DNA from: an uncultured Peptococcaceae bacterium
GTDB taxonomy: Bacteria; Bacillota; Dehalobacteriia; UBA4068; UBA4997
Direction: 5' to 3'
NCBI GenBank assembly: GCA_947647555.1
Contig: CANSKT010000005.1
Location: forward strand, 1 to 48,134
Length of the DNA: 48,134 nucleotides
The notes under the pieces: generated by a model
What the model saw: the letters and a program-made list of their open reading frames with translations, nothing else
The model's database searches: none
Told to the model about the DNA's origin: nothing
In this document: in pieces, positions 14,804 to 23,373 of the stretch
How positions within the stretch are numbered: position 1 is the first letter of the stretch
How the letters are laid out: every line of letters begins with the position of its first letter
Program-made: the position numbers and the translations under genes

Positions 14804-16234
14804 TTATTCGTGCCAGCGAGAAAAGAAATGTCTTGACTCCGCGGCAACCACGCCGGAAAGCGCCACCAGCGCCACCAGGTTGGGGAAAGCCATCAGGCCG
14901 TTTAAGGCGTCGGCCAGCGTCCAGACGGTATTCAGCGCCAGGAAAGGGCCAACCAGAACCGCCAAAATCCAGAGATAGCGGTAGATTTTAACGATGGCCA
15001 TATTACCGTCGGTAAAGTATTCCACGCAGCGTTCAGCGTAATAATCCCAGCCCAGAATGGTGGTGAAAGCGAAGAACATCAGGCTCAAGGTTACGCAAAG
15101 CTGGCCGATGAACGGGGCAAAGGACATGCCCTGAGCGAATGCATAGGAGGTTACGGCTACGCCCTCCAAACCCTCCTGGAACCAGGCGCCGCTGATAATG
15201 ATGGTCAGGCCGGTCATGGTGCAGATAATGATAGTGTCAATGAATACGCCAGTCATGGAAACCAGACCCTGTCTTACGCAGGAGTTGGTGGAAGCGGCAG
15301 CGGCAGCAATCGGGGCGGAACCAAGGCCGGCCTCATTGGAGAAGATACCGCGGCCAACGCCTCGTGAAATTGCTTCTTTCAGTACTGCGCCGGAGAAACC
15401 GCCAATCGCAGCAGTGCCGGTGAACGCGCTGCTGAAAATCAGCGCAAATGCTTCCGGAACTTTGCTGGCATTGCAAACCAGAATAATTACACAAACGATA
15501 ATGTAGAAAGCGGCCATAAAGGGAACCACAATCTCGGCTACTTTGGCGATACGCTTGATACCGCCGATGATAACCAGACCCACCAGGAAAGATACGATAA
15601 CCGCCGTTAGTACGGTAGCCCAGGTATAATTTATATCGCCGATTGAAAAAGCGATGTTGGCTTTGTTGGGGTCAAACAGGGCTTCAACTGCACCGGCCAC
15701 GCCGTTAATCTGGGTTACCGTGCCGATACCCAACACACCAGCGCTGGCGCCGAAGAAAGCAAACATTTTGGCCAACCAGCGCCAGTTTTTGCCCATGCCG
15801 CGCTCAATGTAATAGAAAGGCCCACCCAAAACGTGGCCGTCCGGTTCAATGGTGCGGTATTTAATCGCCAGAAGACCCTCGGCATATTTGGTGGCCATGC
15901 CGAAGAAAGCGGCCAGCCACATCCAGAACAGTGCGCCGGGGCCGCCCAGACAGATAGCGGTGGCTACACCTACAATATTACCAGTGCCGATGGTGGCGGA
16001 AAGTGCGGTACATAACGCGCCAAAACTGGTAACCTCACCCTCGCCGTCCTGTTCATTTTGGAACATATAGCGCAGAGCGCGCGGCAGGCGGAGAACCTGC
16101 ACCAGACCGCTGCGTACGGTCAGCAGGATACCGGTGGCAAAGATTAGCACCATTAATGGCCAATCCCAAATCCAGGCGTCAGCCACATTAATAAACTCAG
16201 CAAGTTTTTCGCCAAGTACCTTTAAAAAATCCAT
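14804..16234 (-). CDS. Alanine/glycine:cation symporter (AGCS family)
   Basis: A Na+-coupled amino-acid importer of the AGCS family in the cytoplasmic membrane, about 476 residues with 10-11 hydrophobic segments. Family signatures are SFGALCTALSATIGTGNIVGVATAI, described here by its GTGNIVGVATAI core, FWMWLAAFFGMATKYAEGLLA, GGPFYYIERGMG and GRGIFSNEAGLGSAP. Substrate is probably alanine or glycine. The frame opens with ATG-TTG-ATG; the second ATG (16234) is 8 bp from AGGAGG, while the first is only 2 bp away, so 16234 is preferred. Confidence 0.93.
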   Translation of the reverse strand: MDFLKVLGEKLAEFINVADAWIWDWPLMVLIFATGILLTVRSGLVQVLRLPRALRYMFQNEQDGEGEVTSFGALCTALSATIGTGNIVGVATAICLGGPGALFWMWLAAFFGMATKYAEGLLAIKYRTIEPDGHVLGGPFYYIERGMGKNWRWLAKMFAFFGASAGVLGIGTVTQINGVAGAVEALFDPNKANIAFSIGDINYTWATVLTAVIVSFLVGLVIIGGIKRIAKVAEIVVPFMAAFYIIVCVIILVCNASKVPEAFALIFSSAFTGTAAIGGFSGAVLKEAISRGVGRGIFSNEAGLGSAPIAAAAASTNSCVRQGLVSMTGVFIDTIIICTMTGLTIIISGAWFQEGLEGVAVTSYAFAQGMSFAPFIGQLCVTLSLMFFAFTTILGWDYYAERCVEYFTDGNMAIVKIYRYLWILAVLVGPFLALNTVWTLADALNGLMAFPNLVALVALSGVVAAESRHFFSRWHE

Positions 16235-16266
16235 CAACATAACCTCCTGTAAACTTTATGTTTTAA

Positions 16267-16295
16267 ATTTTAGCACATAAAACTGAAAAAAACAA
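16267..16295 (-). promoter_or_regulatory. Promoter of the AGCS symporter
   Basis: On the minus strand TTGTTT (16295-16290), a 17-bp spacer and TAAAAT (16272-16267). Confidence 0.6.
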
Positions 16296-16361
16296 TATTT
16301 TAAGGTAATGTATACAAAGAATTTAGTAAAAACTTAAAATTTAAGGCACGCCTGTTTGGAC

Positions 16362-16390
16362 TGGACAAATTGGGTTAATTGTGCTAAAAT
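16362..16390 (+). promoter_or_regulatory. Promoter of the DUF554 gene
   Basis: TGGACA (16362-16367), a 17-bp spacer and TAAAAT (16385-16390). Confidence 0.6.
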
Positions 16391-16465
16391 AAGCAAACAA
16401 TTTTAGTGTAAATGTATTTTTAACAGATATAAATAAGGTGTCTTGCTTTTAAGGGAGGGCTATTT

Positions 16466-17167
16466 ATGCTTTCAGTTTTTATTAACATGGGGACGATTTT
16501 GTTGGGCGGAATGTTGGGGCTGTTTTTTAACCGAAATTTCCCATCGCATATTGCTGATACGGTGATGAAAGGTCTGGCGCTTTGTGTGCTTTATATTGGT
16601 ATCAGCGGCGCTCTTGAGGGCAATTATATATTAGTGACCATAATTTCTGTGGCTCTGGGCGGCGCTTTGGGGGAATGGCTGGATTTGGACGGCCGTCTGA
16701 ACCGTCTTGGTCAGTTCCTGGAAGAAAAATTTGGCTCCAAAACAGCTTTGGCTGGTGCGCCGCGTAAATCGCTGGCGGAGGGTTTTGTTTCGGCCAGCAT
16801 GCTTTTTTGCGTGGGCGCTATGGCTATCGTCGGTTCTTTGCAAAGCGGTCTAACCGGCGACCACAGCACAATTATTGCCAAGTCGCTGATTGACGGTATC
16901 GCCGCTGTGCTGCTGGCTTCTTCTCTGGGCGCCGGCGTGTTGTTTTCGGCGGCCGCGGTATTTGTATATCAGGGCAGCATTGTATTGCTGGCGGAGATGC
17001 TGGAGCCGCTGCTGGACAGCGCTACCGTTGCAGAAATGTCCTGCGCTGGCTCGCTGCTGATTGTTGGTCTGGCTTTAAATATGCTGGATATCACCAAACT
17101 GAAAATTACCAACTACATACCAGCTGTATTTCTTCCTATTCTCCTCCTATATTTTTTTAAGTCTTAA
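16466..17167 (+). CDS. DUF554 family membrane protein
   Basis: A 233-residue integral membrane protein of the DUF554 (YdfK/YqgA-like) family, function unknown, possibly a transporter. It has about six or seven hydrophobic segments. Family features are the start with N.GT.LLGG..G, GLALCVLYIGISGAL, GGALGEWLDLDGRLNRLG, SMLFCVGAMAIVGSLQSGL and KSLIDGIAA. The ATG follows AAGGGAGGGC. It is convergent to nothing and is followed directly by the AT-rich repeat region; no clear terminator is seen. Confidence 0.88.
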   Translation: MLSVFINMGTILLGGMLGLFFNRNFPSHIADTVMKGLALCVLYIGISGALEGNYILVTIISVALGGALGEWLDLDGRLNRLGQFLEEKFGSKTALAGAPRKSLAEGFVSASMLFCVGAMAIVGSLQSGLTGDHSTIIAKSLIDGIAAVLLASSLGAGVLFSAAAVFVYQGSIVLLAEMLEPLLDSATVAEMSCAGSLLIVGLALNMLDITKLKITNYIPAVFLPILLLYFFKS

Positions 17168-17210
17168 CAATTTTTTAAATCTTGACAATTTTTTTTAATC
17201 TTGACAACCA
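17161..17210 (+). repeat. Three short direct repeats of CTTGACAATTTTTTAA type
   Basis: The units TTTTTTAAGTCTTAACAA, TTTTTTAAATCTTGACAA and TTTTTTTTAATCTTGACAA follow one another at about 19-20 bp spacing and lead into the longer repeats. Confidence 0.7.
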
Positions 17211-17572
17211 AGAGCCAAAGAGTGCATTGTGTAAATTGGTAATATAAAGTGAACTGTTTTTAATTTGTACGTGCATTTGCCAAGGATTTAAAAGATATTG
17301 ACAACCAAGAGTAAGATAGTGCAAAATGTTTTAAACTTTGTAGGCTAGTAATATAGAATTAAATATTTTTAATTTGTAAGCACATTTGCCAAGGATTTAA
17401 AAGATATTGACAATCAAGAGCCAAAGAGTGCATTGTGTAAGCTGGTAATATAAAGTGAAATGTTTTTTATTTGTAAGCGCGTTTGCCAAGGATTTAAAAA
17501 ATGTAAGCTGGTAATATAAAGTGAAATATTTTTAATTTGTATGCGCATTTGCCAAAGATTTAAAAAATGTAT
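17201..17572 (+). repeat. AT-rich tandem repeat block upstream of livJ
   Basis: Three long units begin with TTGACAA at 17201, 17298 and 17407 (97 and 109 bp apart). A partial fourth unit of about 65 bp starts near 17501 and lacks the TTGACAA part. Conserved blocks in each unit are TTGACAA.CAAGAG, GTAATATAAAGTGAA, TTTTTAATTTGTA, GCATTTGCCAAGGATTTAAAA and, in units 1-2, GATATTGACAA joining to the next. No gene is visible. The region is about 400 bp of noncoding DNA between the DUF554 gene and the livJ promoter. Confidence 0.85.
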
Positions 17573-17607
17573 ACAGTATATTTTGGTGGACGATGCCTGA
17601 AAAATGC

Positions 17608-17636
17608 TTGCAATTTTGTATAAACTGTTGTATAAT
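17608..17636 (+). promoter_or_regulatory. Promoter of livJ
   Basis: TTGCAA (17608-17613), a 17-bp spacer and a perfect TATAAT (17631-17636). The leader of about 80 nt can form either CACTG/CAGTG or TGTCC/GGACA hairpins around 17660-17680, which exclude each other. Confidence 0.8.
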
Positions 17637-17725
17637 ATCCTTAATATACAGCAGACAAATGTCCACTGCCAGAGGACAGTGTTTCGCTGGAAAGACAAAG
17701 CAAATTTTAGGAGGTTGTTATTGCA

Positions 17726-18946
17726 ATGAAAAAGTTATTAGCACTGGTTGCTGTTTTGGCGATGGCTCTGGCTATCTGCACCGCCTGCGGCGACGACAAC
17801 AAGACTGGCGGCAATGCTGACAATCAGCAGGGCAGCGGCAACAAGACCATCACGATTGGTATTTATGAGCCGGCTTCTGGTGAGAACGGCCCCGGCGGCA
17901 AGCAGGAAGTTTTGGGCGTTAAATATGCTCATTCCTTGCAGCCCACGGTGGAAATCAATGGTGAAACTTATGATATCAAACTGCAAGAGGTTGATAATCA
18001 GTCCGATACAACTAAGGCTGTAAGCGCAGCGCAGAATTTGGTTGCGGCTAACGTGTCCGTTGTTTTGGGCAGCTATGGCTCCGGCGTGGCTATTGCTGGC
18101 GGCCCTTACTTTGAACAGGCTCAAATTCCGGCTATCGGTATTTCCTGCACCAATCCGCAGGTAACAGAGGGCAACGATTATTATTTCCGCGTTTGCTTCC
18201 TGGATCCGTTCCAGGGCACTGTTATGGCCAACTTTGCTAAAGATGAAATGAAGGCTGAAACTGCTTTTGTAATCACTCAGCTGGGTGACGACTACTCCGC
18301 AGGTTTGGGTACCTATTTCAAACAGGCTTTTGAGGGCCTGGGCGGCACAGTTCTGGAAGCTCAGTTCCAGACTGGCGAAACTGACTTTAACGCTATTTTG
18401 ACCAATGTTTTGAACTCTGATGCTGACGTTATTTTTGCTCCTTCTTCCATTCAGACTGCTCCGCTGTTAATTCAGCAGGCTCGTCAGATGGGCATCACTA
18501 TGCCGATTTTGGCTGGCGATACCTGGGAGAATGAGTCTATTATCACCAATGCTGGCCAGTATGCAACTGAAGTATATTTGTCCACATTCTTTGATGAAAA
18601 CGATACTTCCAACCCGGCTGCTTCTGAATTTGTAACCGGCTTTAAGGCATGGTTGAACGCTGACCCCCAGAACCTGACCAACAATGGCGGCGGCGATGGC
18701 GTGGCTGCGGTTTCCGCTTTGGCGTTTGATGCTTATAATGTAGCTATTGAGGCTATTAAGTCCGCTAACTCCACCGTTGGCGCTGATATCCGCAACGCTT
18801 TGCCTGGTGTTGATTACACTGGTGTTACCGGTTCCATCACCTTTAATGAAACTGGCGACGCTAACAAAGATATGGCTTATGTTAAGACTATTGACGTTGA
18901 AAACGGCAACTTCAAATTCTTGAAGACACAGTCTGTTGGCGAGTAA
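17726..18946 (+). CDS. livJ: Branched-chain amino-acid ABC transporter, substrate-binding lipoprotein
   Basis: The extracellular receptor of a LIV-type transporter. The 406-residue protein has a signal peptide ending in an ICTAC lipobox (Cys21, with an unusual Cys at -3), then a Gly/Asn-rich linker and a periplasmic-binding-protein type I fold. Typical stretches are ITIGIYEPASGENG, DNQSDTTKAVSAAQNLV, VVLGSYGSGVAIA and IPAIGISCTNPQVTEGNDYYFR. Substrates are probably Leu/Ile/Val, but family members also bind other amides. The ATG follows AGGAGG. Codon choice favours C-ending and GCT/GTT codons, consistent with high expression. A terminator separates it from livH. Confidence 0.93.
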   Translation: MKKLLALVAVLAMALAICTACGDDNKTGGNADNQQGSGNKTITIGIYEPASGENGPGGKQEVLGVKYAHSLQPTVEINGETYDIKLQEVDNQSDTTKAVSAAQNLVAANVSVVLGSYGSGVAIAGGPYFEQAQIPAIGISCTNPQVTEGNDYYFRVCFLDPFQGTVMANFAKDEMKAETAFVITQLGDDYSAGLGTYFKQAFEGLGGTVLEAQFQTGETDFNAILTNVLNSDADVIFAPSSIQTAPLLIQQARQMGITMPILAGDTWENESIITNAGQYATEVYLSTFFDENDTSNPAASEFVTGFKAWLNADPQNLTNNGGGDGVAAVSALAFDAYNVAIEAIKSANSTVGADIRNALPGVDYTGVTGSITFNETGDANKDMAYVKTIDVENGNFKFLKTQSVGE

Positions 18947-18987
18947 TTTGCTTAAAACTTATCAGGCTATTAAGCTGTCTGGCGGCT

Positions 18988-19006
18988 GGCGAGCATTATG
19001 CTCGCC
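18988..19006 (+). other. Stable hairpin between livJ and livH
   Basis: GGCGAGC-ATTAT-GCTCGCC is a perfect 7-bp GC-rich stem, extendable by flanking pairs. It has no T run and may protect the livJ mRNA 3' end. Confidence 0.5.
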
Positions 19007-19039
19007 GGCTGTTGGCCGCTTTAATTAGCGCAGAAAAAA

Positions 19040-19093
19040 GCATTGATTTGCTGCTGAGCGAGTCAAATTCACCAGTAAATCAATGCTCTTTTA
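19040..19093 (+). terminator. Terminator between livJ and livH
   Basis: GCATTGATTTGCTG (19040-19053) pairs with CAGTAAATCAATGC (19073-19086) with one G-U, followed by TCTTTTATT. It probably lowers read-through into livHMGF relative to livJ. Confidence 0.75.
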
Positions 19094-19100
19094 TTCGCTT

Positions 19101-19129
19101 TTGACGGTTGTAATATCGGGAATTATTTT
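19101..19129 (+). promoter_or_regulatory. Possible promoter of livHMGF
   Basis: TTGACG (19101-19106), a 17-bp spacer and TATTTT (19124-19129), only four of six in the -10 box. Read-through from livJ may contribute. Confidence 0.35.
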
Positions 19130-19183
19130 TGGTTTTTAATCAGTATATGCTTATAAATTTTTAGGAATGAGGTGTTGCTGCCT

Positions 19184-20068
19184 ATGGATAACCTTTCTTA
19201 TTACATACAGCAGCTGTTAACCGGCGTTTCGGTTGGCGGTCAATATGCACTGATTGCGATTGGTTACACAATGGTTTACGGTATTTTGCGGCTGATTAAC
19301 TTTGCCCACGGTGATATTTTTATGGCCGCCGGCTTTTTTATGGTCTATGCTTCGGCCAGTCTGCCGTTGTATATCTCCATACCGTTGGTGTTGCTGCTTA
19401 CGGTTATTTTGGGTGTTTCTGTGGAACGTATTGCGTATAAGCCTTTGCGTCAGGCGCCGCGTATGTCGATTATGATTTCAGCGATTGGTGTTTCTTATCT
19501 GCTGCAAAATTTTGCCACATATTATACTGGCGGTTTGCCTCGCAGCTATCCCACCATTCCCTTTATCAGTGAGATTATTACGATTGGGACGGTTACTACC
19601 TCCTGGATCACACTGCTGACGCCGGTTTTGACATTGGCGCTGGTGATTGGTCTGGTGGCTTTGATTAAATATACCAAAATGGGTATGGCCATGCGTGCGG
19701 TTTCCAAAGATTTTGAAACTGCCCAGCTGATGGGTATTAAGATTAACAATATTATTAGTATTACTTTTATTATTGGTTCTTTTTTGGCTGGTGTTGGTTC
19801 CATTCTGTTCTTTACCAAATATCCCACGGTTTTGCCGACTATTGGCGCGATGCCTGGCTTAAAAGCCTTTGTGGCGGCGGTTTTCGGCGGCATCGGTTCT
19901 ATTCCCGGTGCGGTTGTGGGCGCGTTTGTTATCGGTATTTGTGAGAACATCATTAAGGCCATGGGGTATACCACATTCAGCGACGCCTTTACATTTGTGC
20001 TGCTGATTTTGGTATTGATTGTCAGACCCTCTGGTCTGTTTGGCGAAAAATCGACAGAGAAGGTGTGA
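19184..20068 (+). CDS. livH: Branched-chain amino-acid ABC transporter permease LivH
   Basis: The first of two permease subunits, 294 residues with about eight membrane segments. LIV-permease features are GGQYALIAIGYTMVYGILRLINFAHGDIFM (core INFAHGD), SAIGVSYLLQN, AVSKDFETAQLMGI, which contains the ATPase-contact loop, and KAFVAAVFGGIGSIPGA. ATG 19184 lies 9 bp after ATGAGGTG; a GTG at 19172 in frame is within the binding site. The gene is followed after four bases by livM. Confidence 0.94.
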   Translation: MDNLSYYIQQLLTGVSVGGQYALIAIGYTMVYGILRLINFAHGDIFMAAGFFMVYASASLPLYISIPLVLLLTVILGVSVERIAYKPLRQAPRMSIMISAIGVSYLLQNFATYYTGGLPRSYPTIPFISEIITIGTVTTSWITLLTPVLTLALVIGLVALIKYTKMGMAMRAVSKDFETAQLMGIKINNIISITFIIGSFLAGVGSILFFTKYPTVLPTIGAMPGLKAFVAAVFGGIGSIPGAVVGAFVIGICENIIKAMGYTTFSDAFTFVLLILVLIVRPSGLFGEKSTEKV

Positions 20069-20072
20069 GCAT

Positions 20073-21221
20073 ATGGCTAAAGATAATGAAAAAATCATAC
20101 AGCAGAATATGCTGAAGCCAGATGGCTTAAACCCGAAAGTTAAATATTCGATTGCCGCTGTGTTGTTGGCTTTGCTGCTGTTGGGCATCTGGTGGCTGGA
20201 GCAGATTTTGCCGCCGAGTTCAATTATATTTACGGTTCTGAAAAAAGGCGCTATTTATTCACTGATTGCCGTATCGCTTAATCTGCTGAACGGCTTTACA
20301 GGTTTGTTCTCATTGGGTCAGGCCGGTTTCATGCTGATTGGCGCTTATACCTATGCGGTTCTGACTATTCCGCCGGAATCCCGGGCGGCTGTTTACATGT
20401 ATTATGACGGCGGTATCATTGATTTCGCTCTGCCGGTGCCGGTGGCGATGCTGCTGGCCGGTTGTCTGGCCGGTCTTTGCGGCTTCCTGATTGGCTTGCC
20501 GGTATTGCGCTTGAAAAGCGACTATCTGGCGATTGCCACGCTGGGCTTTGCGGAAATTATCCGCGCCATTGTGCAGTATGATAAGCTGGGCCCGATTACC
20601 AACGCTTCAAACCTGCTGCGTTCTTTCCCTGTGTTCCGTTCCACACTGTTCCCGTTCATTGTGGCCGGCTTGTGTATTGCGGTAATTTGTTTGCTGATTA
20701 ATTCTTCTTATGGTCGCGCTTTCAAGGCTATTCGTGATGATGAAATTGCGGCCGAGGCTATGGGTATCAATTTGTTTGCGCATAAGGAAATGGCGCTGGT
20801 TACTTCCGCCTTTTTCGCCGGTATCGGCGGCGCGTTGCTGGCCATGTTCCAGATGATGGTGCAGGCCAGGGCTTTTACCTCGGCTATGACCTATGAAATT
20901 CTGCTGATTGTGGTAATTGGCGGTATTGGTTCGATTACCGGTTCGATTATCGCTTCTTTCCTGTTTATTGCCTGCTCAGAGTGGTGGCTGCGTTTCCTGG
21001 ACGAAGTTCAGATTATCAATGGTTTCCAGCTGCCGTTCATGCGCTCCGGTTTCCGTATGGTAGTTTTCTCTATTATTATCATGTTTGTGGTACTTTTCTA
21101 TCGCAAGGGTATTATGGGTACCAAAGAATTTTCCATAGACGGTATTTACAAATTCTTCCGCCGGCTCTTTACGGGCGAGGGCAAAAAACCTAAGGAGCAG
21201 AAAGGGGGCGGCGCGGCATGA
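20073..21221 (+). CDS. livM: Branched-chain amino-acid ABC transporter permease LivM
   Basis: The second permease, 382 residues. A hydrophilic N-terminal stretch of about 25 residues precedes about ten membrane segments. Features are YSLIAVSLNLLNGFTGLFSLGQAGFM (core FSLGQAGF), LRLKSDYLAIATLGFAEI and AIRDDEIAAEAMGIN, the loop that contacts the ATPases. ATG 20073 follows GAAGGTG; the frame is open to 20019 but no ribosome site supports an earlier start. The stop overlaps the livG start by four bases. Confidence 0.94.
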   Translation: MAKDNEKIIQQNMLKPDGLNPKVKYSIAAVLLALLLLGIWWLEQILPPSSIIFTVLKKGAIYSLIAVSLNLLNGFTGLFSLGQAGFMLIGAYTYAVLTIPPESRAAVYMYYDGGIIDFALPVPVAMLLAGCLAGLCGFLIGLPVLRLKSDYLAIATLGFAEIIRAIVQYDKLGPITNASNLLRSFPVFRSTLFPFIVAGLCIAVICLLINSSYGRAFKAIRDDEIAAEAMGINLFAHKEMALVTSAFFAGIGGALLAMFQMMVQARAFTSAMTYEILLIVVIGGIGSITGSIIASFLFIACSEWWLRFLDEVQIINGFQLPFMRSGFRMVVFSIIIMFVVLFYRKGIMGTKEFSIDGIYKFFRRLFTGEGKKPKEQKGGGAA

Positions 21222-22066
21222 GTGAGAACATATTGCATGTGGAAAATATAACCATGCAGTTCGGCGGCGTGGTGGCGGTCAACAATCTTTCGCTTGATGT
21301 AAATCGCGGCGAGATTGTGGCGCTGATTGGCCCGAACGGCGCCGGCAAGACCACGGCTTTTAATGTGATTACTGGTGTTTATGAGCCGACTAACGGCCGC
21401 GTGGATTTCTGCGGCGAAAATATGATTCAGAATTATCCCAAGGGCAAAATGGCGAAAAGCTATAAGGGAGAAAATCTGGGGCTTTATAAAAATAGTATTT
21501 CTAAAACGCCTGACCAGATTACCAAGCTGGGTATCGCCAGGACGTTTCAGAATATTCGCCTGTTTTCCGGGCTGACAGTTTTTGAAAATGTACTGATTGC
21601 CAAACATATGCGCGCCCGACAGAACATTTTTAGCGCAACTTTTCGTCTGAATTATAAAGAGGAGCAGCGCATGCGGCGCGAGGCCATGGAACTTCTGGAA
21701 ATTCAGGATATGGGTCATTTGAAAGATGACATTGCCGGTTCTCTGCCTTATGGTATTCAGCGTCGTCTGGAAATTGCGCGCGCGCTGGCCACGGAACCGC
21801 AGCTGTTGCTGTTGGACGAACCGGCGGCCGGTATGAACCCACAGGAAACGCAGGAACTGACTGATTTTATTCTGGAGATTAAGAATAACTATAATCTTTC
21901 CGTTTTTATGATTGAACACCATATGGATTTGGTTATGCAGATTTCCAATCGCATTTATGTGTTGGATTTTGGCAGCCTGATTGCGCAGGGTCTGCCGGAG
22001 GAAATCAGCAATAATCCCAGAGTTATTGAAGCTTATTTGGGGGTGAGCGACGATGCTGAAAATTGA
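21218..22066 (+). CDS. livG: Branched-chain amino-acid ABC transporter ATPase LivG
   Basis: One of two ATPases of the Liv importer, 282 residues. Walker A is GPNGAGKTT, the Q-loop region is ARTFQNIRLF, the signature-position sequence is LPYGIQRRLEIARAL (YG in place of SGG, common in LivG), Walker B is LLLLDEPAAGMNP and the H-loop is IEHHMD. It carries a longer than usual insertion with many Lys (YPKGKMAKSYKGE) after the first strand. Start ATG overlaps the livM stop (ATGA). Confidence 0.95.
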   Translation: MSENILHVENITMQFGGVVAVNNLSLDVNRGEIVALIGPNGAGKTTAFNVITGVYEPTNGRVDFCGENMIQNYPKGKMAKSYKGENLGLYKNSISKTPDQITKLGIARTFQNIRLFSGLTVFENVLIAKHMRARQNIFSATFRLNYKEEQRMRREAMELLEIQDMGHLKDDIAGSLPYGIQRRLEIARALATEPQLLLLDEPAAGMNPQETQELTDFILEIKNNYNLSVFMIEHHMDLVMQISNRIYVLDFGSLIAQGLPEEISNNPRVIEAYLGVSDDAEN

Positions 22067-22751
22067 ACACCTTTCCGTTAATTATGGTGGTATTGAGGCG
22101 GTGCGCGATATCTCCTTTGAGGTGCCGGAGGGGGCGATTATTACCCTGATTGGCGCGAACGGCGCCGGTAAATCAACCACTTTGCGCTCGATTGCCGGTT
22201 TGCTTAAACCAAAAAGCGGTTCTATCACCTATAACGGCGAGGAACTGATTGGCAAGCCAACCGACCAGATTGTGGGCCGCGGTATAACGCTGGTGCCGGA
22301 GGGGCGGCATGTTTTTCCGGATATGACCGTTTTGGAAAACCTGAAAATTGGCGCTTATCTGCGCAAGGATAATCTGACTGAGGATATTAAATGGGTTTAT
22401 GAACTGTTTCCCCGTCTGGAGGAACGCTCCTGGCAGGCGGCCGGTACGCTTTCCGGCGGCGAACAGCAAATGTTGGCGGTGGGCCGGGCTTTGATGAGCA
22501 AACCCAAGGTGATTATGATGGACGAACCGTCGCTGGGTCTGGCTCCGATTATCGTGCAGGGTATTTTTGATATTATTAAGGAAATTAATCGCCAGGGCGT
22601 TACGGTTCTGTTGATTGAACAGAACGCCAACATGGCGCTGCATATTGCGGATATTGGCTATGTTTTGGAAACCGGGCGCATTACCATGAGCGGCCCGGGC
22701 AAGGAACTGCTGCAAAATGATGATGTGAAAAAAGCCTATTTGGGCAAATAA
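22053..22751 (+). CDS. livF: Branched-chain amino-acid ABC transporter ATPase LivF
   Basis: The second ATPase, 232 residues, with Walker A GANGAGKST, signature LSGGEQQMLAVGRAL, Walker B VIMMDEPSLGLAP and LLIEQNA. The start is 14 bases inside livG, indicating translational coupling. It closes the liv operon and is followed by a hairpin terminator. Confidence 0.95.
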   Translation: MLKIEHLSVNYGGIEAVRDISFEVPEGAIITLIGANGAGKSTTLRSIAGLLKPKSGSITYNGEELIGKPTDQIVGRGITLVPEGRHVFPDMTVLENLKIGAYLRKDNLTEDIKWVYELFPRLEERSWQAAGTLSGGEQQMLAVGRALMSKPKVIMMDEPSLGLAPIIVQGIFDIIKEINRQGVTVLLIEQNANMALHIADIGYVLETGRITMSGPGKELLQNDDVKKAYLGK

Positions 22752-22782
22752 TAAGGCGGCGCGCGGTTGTCGCACCGATAAA

Positions 22783-22820
22783 AATAAGACACTTTCTATG
22801 CGAGAGTGCCTTATTCTTTT
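22783..22820. terminator. Bidirectional terminator after livF
   Basis: AATAAG (22783-22788) with CTTATT (22810-22815), one mismatch, then CACTTTC with GAGAGTG and the loop TATGC. TTCTTTTATTT follows on the plus strand. The stop codon of the convergent gene at 22811 lies inside the stem. Confidence 0.75.
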
Positions 22821-23221
22821 ATTTCTGTTTCCGGTGGCGCGGTGGCCTGTGTGTTTTGTGGGCTTTGCGCGTTCTGTGCACTCTGCGCGGCCTGCCAAAA
22901 GCGAATAAACTGGGGGCAATCCCACTGATTGAAAGGGGTCAGGGTGTTGATAACGCTTAAATTGCGTTGGGTCTGCTCCCAGACGCAGCTATAAAACAGA
23001 GCCGGGCAATATTCATCTTCCCAGGCGGCCAGCAGGTTATCTATCGCCCGGCCGACATGTTCGGCGCGCCGCCAGGCCAGACGTTTCTGCGCTTCTGAAG
23101 CCAGTTCGGCCTGTTCCAGGCGCTGCGCTGAATTTATTAAAATATCATAACTCTCGCTCATAACCTTTAGGCTATGCAGCGCCATTTCGCTCATTGGGCA
23201 TTTGGGCATATTTTTCATCAC
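22811..23221 (-). CDS. Unrecognised small soluble protein
   Basis: I do not recognise this protein of about 136 residues. The middle (residues 15-75) looks helical with heptad-like Leu and Ala (ILINSAQRLEQAELASEAQKR). Trp-rich segments follow (AAWEDEYCPALFYSCVWEQTQRN), and the end is a Gln/Ala/Pro-rich low-complexity tail. Cys-x-x-Met residues lie near the start. The start is uncertain: two adjacent ATGs follow AAAGAAGTG closely, and MPKCPMSE further in is possible. Its stop codon lies inside the bidirectional terminator shared with livF. Confidence 0.6.
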   Translation of the reverse strand: MMKNMPKCPMSEMALHSLKVMSESYDILINSAQRLEQAELASEAQKRLAWRRAEHVGRAIDNLLAAWEDEYCPALFYSCVWEQTQRNLSVINTLTPFNQWDCPQFIRFWQAAQSAQNAQSPQNTQATAPPETEIKE

Positions 23222-23296
23222 TTCTTTAATTTTGGCTTATGTTAAGGCGATTTTCCGCTTCAGATTGCAATATTATGATAATTCTGTAAATAAACA

Positions 23297-23325
23297 TTGT
23301 AAAAATTGCCAGCTTCTGTTATAAT
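23297..23325 (+). promoter_or_regulatory. Promoter of fhs
   Basis: TTGTAA (23297-23302), a 17-bp spacer and a perfect TATAAT (23320-23325). Confidence 0.7.
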
Positions 23326-23373
23326 AATAAAAATATCAACCTATATTATTCATATTAGAAAGGCGGAAAAAAT

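Noticed and set aside
17201-17572. CRISPR array
   Set aside because: Units are 97-109 bp and similar throughout; there are no short identical repeats with unique spacers, and no cas genes.
17414-17698. 94-residue minus-strand frame with internal peptide repeats
   Set aside because: Its repeats simply reflect the tandem DNA repeats, there is no ribosome site, and it runs across the livJ promoter.
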